Positions 56,531 through 64,000 of a DNA stretch of 64,000 nt are shown piece after piece. Position numbers and translations under genes: made by a program. Source of the stretch: Vicugna pacos. Its lineage: Eukaryota; Chordata; Mammalia; Artiodactyla; Camelidae. The notes under the pieces are model-generated. The model made no database searches, was not told the DNA's origin, and worked only from the letters and a program-made list of their open reading frames with translations. Position 1 is the stretch's first letter, and every line of letters starts with the position of its first letter. The DNA is taken from contig NC_133007.1 of the NCBI RefSeq assembly GCF_048564905.1, positions 23,186,001 through 23,250,000 of the forward strand. Reading direction: 5' to 3'.

Positions 56531-58035
56531 CAAAATGGGCTCTGCACATAAATGACAGATGGAAATGGAAAGAAAAAAGAAGATATCTTTCAAATTGTAT
56601 TATAAAAAAAAGACTGCAGGGTGTTACTCAGTATCTTTGGTTTTCAGATGAAAGCAGCACAGTACAATCTTGCATAAGAAAGGGATTCTATTAGCTTAAA
56701 TAATTGGGAAGTTCAACACAAATCTGATCAGATAGGGCTCAATTCAGAGACTTACACTGCATCATAGAGCTGAATCTTGACTGAGAGGTCACCCCTGAAA
56801 AACATCCTCATGTATCATTTATTTTTTCTGTTTAAGATTTATCTCAATTTTATGTGCATTTATGAATATATTTTTCCTTTATATGTCTATTTTTAATCTG
56901 CACAGCCATTTTTTTCCTGTTTTGCCAAATGTTTCAGCCCCATCTCTTAAACAATAAATATTTATTGAATGAATAAATAAATCTTTTTCTCTTACTCCCT
57001 TTCATTTGACTTACTTTCACTCCATGTGCTAAATTTTCTCTTTCAGTTCAGAAATGGTTCCTAGTATTATATATCAGAAATTTTTCGTAAGCTATCTTTA
57101 TCCAAACAGCAGGAAAAATGGACATGACAGTCTTAAACCTCCATTCTGGTGATGCAAGTGAAAAGGCGCAGAGATTCTTGGGCTCAGAGCTCTACATTTA
57201 AATTTAATCAAAATTCTTCCTAGATAGAATAAAAGTTGGAGCAATGTATGACTGATTCCACAGGTCTTTTTACCCAACGCTATGGCAAGAGATGAAGGAG
57301 GTAGGGTTTGTCCCTTGACTGAAATACTTGAAATGGTTCCAGGATGAATTATGTCTTATTGTACTGCAAAAAGTGAAAAAAAATCCAAGTAAAATTGGAT
57401 TCAGTGCATAAAAAGGAAAAGGAATTCATCGCTCCCATATCTGAACATACATCAGAACATCAAATGAGTTGCAGGCAAGTTGTGAATCACAGACTATGAC
57501 ATCATCAGAGACTCAATTCATTGATTTTCTTAGCTCTCCTTTCTCCTCTATTTTAGTTTCATCCTCTGCTTGGTTTTCATCATGGGAGTAAAATGGAAGG
57601 CACTGTTGAGGGCATCTTTCTTTTCTCTTGCTTATATAGAGAAGCAAAATAATAAGAATCTGAGTGTTGAGAGTACATTATAGGAGTTAGACTGTTTCTG
57701 CTCCTACAGTTTGCAAGTGTTGAAAGAAGTCTGTGAAAGTGGTGACAGCAGCAGCAGCAGCAGGGGCAGGGTTCCCTTGTCCTGTGGCTTTCAGCTAGTG
57801 CCATACGTTTTTGAAATCACTCATTCCAGTGGCAGAAGACTCTCAATACTTTCACACCTTCCAAATATTTGTGGGCGCATAACTTCTTAAATTAAATTTT
57901 CTTCTTAAAATAGTTATATAATTTTATTGTTCCTGCATTGATTTCCAACTGAACCAATGATTCAGTAGTAATTAGCAAAAACATGTAATTGCATAAAATA
58001 TTTTATTGTAATTATGAGGTTAAACTCTGCTTTTC
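56531..58035. other. Intergenic with a short CAG run
   Basis: About six CAG/AGC units at 57746-57763. No gene recognised. Confidence 0.4.
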
Positions 58036-58039
58036 AAAA

Positions 58040-59890
58040 GACACTGGAAGAAAATTAATAACAAATCACAACATGGTGAATATACTTCCATAATATCTAT
58101 GTGACAAAAAATTATATCTAGAAATATTACAAATGCCTATAATTCAATCGGAAGACAGATGATTCAATCAAAAACTTGGAGAGACATTCCAATTAGAGAA
58201 TGGATGACAGTTTTGAAAAGGCACTCCACTAAGGAAAATAAAGAGATGGACAATATACAAACAAAAATATATTCAGCATCTTTCATCAAGGAAAGCGACA
58301 AGTATATACGATGTGGTTCTACTCATGAAATTCTAGTCTGTCAAACAAAGTTTTAGTGACAGAAGCAATCATTAGTTTCCCAGGCCTGGTGGTGGTGTAG
58401 GAGACTAACAAGGAAGGGCATAAAGGAAAATCTGGGTGTGATGCAAATGATTTATATTTTGATCATGGTGGCATTTACGGAGATACACATTTATCAAAAC
58501 ATATTAGACTACGTACGTCAAACGGGTGTGTTCATTGTATTAAATTATGCCTCAATATTTTTGGTTAAGAGAGGAAATATAAACAAATGGAACTCACACC
58601 ATAAATAAAAGCTAAGGCTATAAAACTTCCAGGTACAAATGTAGGGGAAGGTTTATTTAACCTTGGCTTAGGAAAATGTTTCTTAGACAGGACACAGGAA
58701 GCACTAAGCATAAAAAAAAAAAAACTGTAGCTAAATTGAATCAAAATTTAAAAGCTCATTCTCATTAAAAGGCATTCCTGAGAAAACAGATATGCAAGCT
58801 ACAGACGCGGGGACACTATTCACAATACGTATGTCTCAGAAACAGCTTTAGTCCAGTACATATGAATAGCTACTGGAATTCACTAATTTAAGGACGGTTT
58901 TGTTACAGTGTGCAGAAGACTAGGACAATTTACTTAAAAGATACATGAATAGTTAATAAAATTACAATAATTCTTCAACATAATTTGGTACCAGGTTAAC
59001 ACAAAATAAAACTAAATGAGATACTACTACTTACCCCACTAGAATGGCTACTACATTTTTAAAACTCTCGTAGTACCACAAGTTGGAAAGCGTGTGACAC
59101 AACTCATGGGGGTGTTATGTGGCACATCCACTACAGAAAACATTTGGGCAGCATCTTCTAGAGTTAAAGATATATCTACCCAGACACATAAGGGAGAAGA
59201 ATGAAAGTCTATGTCCAAAAAGACTTTCACAAATATGTTCATGGCAGGTTTATTCATAATAACCAATAATTGGCTACAAATTAAATGCTTATCAACAGAT
59301 AAATGAATAAATATATTTTTGCATATTCATACGGGGGAATCCTACAAAGCAATAAAAAGAACAAAGTACTATGGATATATATATTCTCTGTATGTTATTT
59401 TTATATATAATGAAATATTATTCAGTGATAACAAGGAAATTCTGCCTTTTGCAACAATATGAATGGACCACGAATGCGTCATGCTAAGTAAAATAAGTCA
59501 GACAGAGAAAGGCAAATACTGATGGTCTCACTTTTATGTGGAATCTAAAAGGCTGAATTCATAGAAATGGAGAGTGGAATGGTGATTATCAGGGGCTGGG
59601 CAGTGGGAGAAATTGGGAGATATTGAACAAAGGATACAAACTTCCAGTTATTAGAAGATGAATAAACTCTGGGGATATAATGTATAGCATGTTGGCTATA
59701 ATTAACAATACTATATTGTGTAGTTGAAAGTTGCTGAAAAAGTGTACTTAAATGTTCTCACCATACACACACACACACACACAGGTAATTACGTGAGATG
59801 AGGGAACTGTTAAACCAACTTTAGAGGGGTAATCATTTCATAACATATAAGCATATCAAATATAGCTTGTACACCTTAAACTTACACACA
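58040..59890 (+). mobile_element. Cluster of old L1M fragments (ORF2 and 3' ends)
   Basis: 58150-58560 carries late ORF2 and an L1M 3' end (CCCAGGCCTGGTGGTGGTG, TTGATCATGGTGGCA). 58590-59370 is ORF2 of another copy (CCACTAGAATGGCTACTAC, GTTCATGGCAGGTTTATTC). 59390-59760 is a further ORF2 end and 3' UTR (ATGAATGGACCACGAATGCG, GGCTGGGCAGTGGGAG). All heavily decayed. A (CA)n run lies at 59764-59783. Confidence 0.7.
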
Positions 59891-60150
59891 TCATATGTCA
59901 ATCTCTCTCAATAGAGTTGCAAAAGAAATCAATACTGTGTTATCTCAAGGTAGGGAGTCAACTAGGAAGTGGCATAAAATAATTTGCAAATGACAAAAAT
60001 ATACTTCTTGATTGATGTGGTGGTTGAATGTGTGAATGCATTTGTAAAACTCACAAATAACTTACACTTAAAGTAGTTAAATTTAATTTATGTAAATTAT
60101 CCCTTAATTTAAAAGTGAGATAAGGAAAAATGTGAATCCAAAGGGAGATT

Positions 60151-60500
60151 AAGACTCCCAAAGCCACATTTTTTTTTCCTCTCAAAGTACCTTTATTTTT
60201 TTTTATTTTTTATTTTTTTAACATTTTTTATTGATTTATAATCATTTTACAATGTTGTGTCAAATTCCAGTGTTCAGCACAATTTTTCAGTCATTCATGG
60301 ACATATACACACTCATTGTCACATTTTTTTCTCTGTGACTTATCATAACATTTTGTGTATATTTCCCTGTGCTATACAGTGTAATCTTGTTAATCTATTC
60401 TACAATTTTGAAATCCCAGTCTATCCCTTCCCACCCTCTACCCCCCTGGTAACCACAAGTCTGTATTCTCTGTCCATGAAGACTCCCAAAGCCACATTTT
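60151..60500 (-). mobile_element. Young L1 3' end, 5'-truncated, with long target duplication
   Basis: The reverse strand is the same L1 3' UTR as at 9.5-9.75 kb (TGGTTACCAGGGGGGTAGAG, then AATAAAAAATGTT). Flanked by AAGACTCCCAAAGCCACATT with TT at 60151-60172 and 60479-60500, a perfect duplication of about 22 bases. Between the L1 end and the left duplication lies a second A/T tract separated by about 18 unique bases (CCTCTCAAAGTACCTTTA). Confidence 0.88.
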
Positions 60501-63500
60501 AAAAAATCAAATCAACAAAATACACTCAAGGAACTCAAAATACGATATTAAACATTGTGAAAGAGAAAGTACAGAAAAAGACCAACCTTTTCTGGTACTC
60601 CTAGTATCAGGAGAACAACAAGAACAAAAGACAACTTCCAATGGCAACAGCTTAAGAGAACACCAGCCAAAACAGGAAAAGCTCACAGGCTCCAACTGAG
60701 TCGAATACTTTCTTTTGACAACACAAGAGGGCGCCCCACAGTTACAAAACTAGGAATACTATGCTAGACCAGCCACCCCTTGTAAGAGTACAAGAAAATC
60801 AGTCTCACGTAAACATGAACCCAGAAAAAGAGCGTGCTCAGATCCCATATAAAGTTATTACAAGAGAAAAGAAAAAAGAGCAAAATAACATCCTTATAGG
60901 AAATAACTGTGCCCATACAGTGAAAACCAAGATGCACCGTACAGACTCTCCTTCAAGTAAAGGACTTGCTGCCCCAGCTGATGGCAGTGCTGGGGGTGGG
61001 CAGGCTTCAGCTGTCTGACTCTTCAGACATTTGGGCAGCAACGCAGACACCTCACCCAAAGTACCACCCTTTCCCAGAGCAGCCCACACCCAAACACGGA
61101 TTGATGCAGATTTATAAACTCGTGGCCATCTTGGCCCAACTCAGGACACGTCTGAATGGTCATTGCACCACAGAGCTCACCGATGGGCCAGCTGAGCCTG
61201 TCACTAAGAGTGCTTTCAGCTTGCCTTCTCTCCCTGCCCAGTACTTCCCCCTCGTTCCATAGTGTTAATCCCATGCATTTATTAATAAACATCCTACATG
61301 CCAGCCTCTCTCAGAACGTGCTTCCCAGGGAACACAATCTGCAAAAGCCTGAAAGGTATATTCGCAAAATAGATGAAAACTAACTAGATATTTCATAAGA
61401 AAAGAAAAGAAATTTAAGAAGTGTAGAATATCCGAAATATCAGCAAAGATGAGAATTCAAAACAACTCAGTTGTGAGTGGTTAGAGGAAGAAAAGTTTTG
61501 GAAAGAGAAGGAATGCATCAGGAAGCAGCTAGACATGAAAGAAAAACCATTTCACAAGTGGAGTGCAAACCTGGAGGAAAATAAGATGGAGCAAACATGA
61601 TAGACAAGGCCATAACAGAACAGTAGATGCAAGGAGAGAGGAAAAAAATAGAGAAAAAAGATAAAAACAATTCTAGAGAACGCATTTCCTAGGTTTCTGT
61701 TGTTAGTTACAAAGTTTGCAGTCAGGCAAATACTAATGCCTGACATTAGAAGCCACAAGTGTTGTTTCTGTTGGAAAACAGAGAAAGAGTAATACGGTGT
61801 TTGTAATATTTTATTTGTGACCCCTTCGTGTTCATTTTGTAATAATTTATTGATATGCCAATCATGATTTGTACACTTTCTTTCTGTGTGTTTTGTTTCC
61901 ATAAAAAATGCAAATATACTGTTCTTTCAACGAGGTGATATATTTTATATGACCAAATTACTTTTAATATTTTCTATTCTATGCATTTTTTTATGTTTCC
62001 TCTGAGAATTTTTTGCTCTTATGTTTTGATCTCTGGGTTTCAAGTTCAAGTCTTCTTTCAATGTCTGGCAATCCTCAGATGTTCAGATGTAGTCCAGACT
62101 ATGGCACAAAAAAGCTTGCTAAAACCTCTCTGTACGTGGGTGTCCGTTGTGAACTTGCGGGCTGCAATGCAGGAGAGTCAGGCAGAGCAACATTACTGAA
62201 TTTGTGGAGGTGACCCCTAACTTACAGTCACTTGCCGCAGAAAGAAATCCTTCTGCTCCCCAATGGAATTGTTTAAGGCTGGCCGTCAACCTTCCGGGGT
62301 CTGAGTGCGAGAAATGAGCTGGTGATGCCCCATGCTACCAGGGCAGTTAGATTCAAGCCTCTGTTTTAGGCACAGCTCCTCACGTTTGCCCCAGTTCTGC
62401 CTGGTACCTTTAGCCTGGAACTCCTCTGGTTTAACTGCCATTAAAAATGTCTCCAATTTCATCCTGGCATGGATGAAATATAAAGTAATGCTTCTCAGAT
62501 GACAGCTTACAATATGTGAGCTCCTTGTTACTGACTTTGACAAGATGGGTTTAGGAGTTGAATGTAAGTATTAAGCAACTTTTATAGAATTTGATATTTC
62601 TGAAACATCTAGTCTGTGGACACATCTCTTGGAACAGAGAATAGAACAGTTAGATTTTTCATTTCATTTTCTAATAATACATTTTTATTGTGTTTTGCTG
62701 AAGCATTGGCTTGTGATAAAATGGAGAAAGAAAACTAATTGGTCCTTCACTGCAGATGATTCAAGAAGCACTGACTGAGAAGCTGTGTTCCTCATAGAAC
62801 ATTAAATCAATCTTACTCTTTTCAGTGTCATCTGAGAGACTCAATTGTTCAGACACAGTTATGTGCTGTGAATTGGTTTGCTTTTGGTTGGTTTCCCACC
62901 TTGTGCAGGTCTATTTTCAGCATTCTTTCTTCTCCTTGGAACCATTTTTTGCTTGTTTCTATAATTTTTGTGGTATCGTCTGTGTACTGTCCTTTACTTT
63001 CAACCTTCTTGATGAGTGCTTTTACGTTTTTTATACTCCTAACATCATTTTGCAACACTTTGGGGCAGAAAACATATGTTAAATCCCAACAGGTTTATTT
63101 AGAATTAAAGAATACAGATTCCATAACAAAACTAAAAAGTCATTATTGTTAGAAATATAATGGAAAGCTACTAATTACAAAGGCAGTGAAGTATTTGGAT
63201 TCTGCACCACTAAACCATGACAGGTCACACATACACAAAACAAATAATGATATCGTATAGTAGAATAGTTTAATTAACAAAATTAAAATATTATCTGTAA
63301 CATGTATACAAACATTTTAATCCAAATGAAAATATTTCACCAGAAATAATTTGGAAGAAACCAATAATAAAAATTCAATAAATTCTAAAAATAGAACTTA
63401 TACCAATCACATGCTCTCACTAACACACACAAAAAAACTATTTAAATATCAGAAGTTATTTAAATATCAATAAAGAATTATCTATAATAAATAAATGTTC

Positions 63501-64000
63501 CATTCCTTAAAAAATGTTTGGGTAATAAATGACACTTGCAAACCTATTAGGAAGGAAAAAAAAAAAAGAACAAAATAATGGAGATGACCGATGCTGTACT
63601 TATAGAGAAATGTAGTAACTTAAATGCCTTAATCACTTGACTAGTAGGAATGAACATAATAATAAAAGGCTTAATCCAAAGACTGAAAATGGGAGATAGG
63701 AATAGAGGTAATAATTTAAAACATGAGCACATTACTGATGATTTTATAAACTTTGATTTGGAAAACTAGATAACAATAACAAGGGAGAATACAGTGACAT
63801 TTTACCCTGAAAATGGAGGTCACACATGCAATATAAACTTCAGTTTTATTCACTAAGCTTTAAAAAGAATATTGATAAATGGCAGTGTGTGTAGAGGACT
63901 GCACACAAGAAGGTAAGGTGTCTGAAATTCAGGTCGCTGGAGTAATGGGAAAGGACCACATTAGCATCATAACTGTCTTAAGCACCTGTGAACCAAAGAT
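60501..64000. other. Intergenic, nothing recognised
   Basis: Several short open frames on both strands (for example 61552-61902 minus, 62286-62543 minus, 62825-63082 plus) without recognisable domains. AT-rich after 62.5 kb. No gene is called. Confidence 0.4.

Noticed and set aside
57746-57763. CAG run that might indicate a polyglutamine gene.
   Set aside because: Only about six units in a frame without other coding evidence.
1-64000. CRISPR arrays, bacterial operons, tRNA or rRNA genes.
   Set aside because: The sequence is clearly mammalian; the only tRNA-like pieces are SINE heads.

Overview
This is mammalian nuclear DNA, AT-rich and mostly repeats, with split host genes. Three tRNA-derived SINEs of the Vic type (near 15.7, 42.9 and 45.1 kb), a young L1 subfamily and the absence of any BovB that I can see point to a camelid (camel, alpaca or llama group). 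The species call is inference.

The functional content is part of the CD1 locus, the MHC-class-I-like proteins that present lipids to T cells. Two complete six-exon CD1 genes lie on the minus strand: CD1C (2338-4997) and CD1A (32538-35294). Every exon has open frames, consensus splice sites and class I exon sizes (267, 279, 279 and 91 bases for alpha1, alpha2, alpha3 and membrane exons). Read along the minus strand the order is CD1A then CD1C, as in human. Non-coding similarity continues upstream and downstream of both genes, marking an old duplication unit of about 3.8 kb. CD1C ends in a YQSI endosomal sorting motif. CD1A has no tyrosine motif, and its last exon predicts a 14-residue tail ending longer than that of human CD1A.

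Layout: 0-1.3 kb, unplaced sequence, a purine-rich block and an old L1 end; 1.9-5.6 kb, the CD1C unit; 7.0-9.8 kb, a young L1 with an inverted 5' part and a perfect 16-bp target duplication; 9.8-10.2 kb, a solo MaLR LTR; 12-25.6 kb, old L1s, Tigger and hAT remnants, a solo LTR nested in an L1, and a Vic SINE; 26.1-31.9 kb, a nearly full-length decayed L1; 32.0-35.9 kb, the CD1A unit; 37.6-41.0 kb, an internally deleted L1; 41.06-41.60 kb, a MULE element with long inverted ends; 42-46 kb, SINEs, MIRs and an unusual inverted duplication; 49.4-49.9 kb, a broken olfactory receptor gene; 50-53.8 kb and 58-60.5 kb, more L1. No CD1D is visible to the right of CD1A in this window.

The two CD1 proteins would work together as lipid-presenting molecules that survey different compartments: CD1A mainly surface and early recycling endosomes, CD1C endosomes reached through its tyrosine motif. 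The rest is interspersed repeats and sequence in which I recognise no gene.
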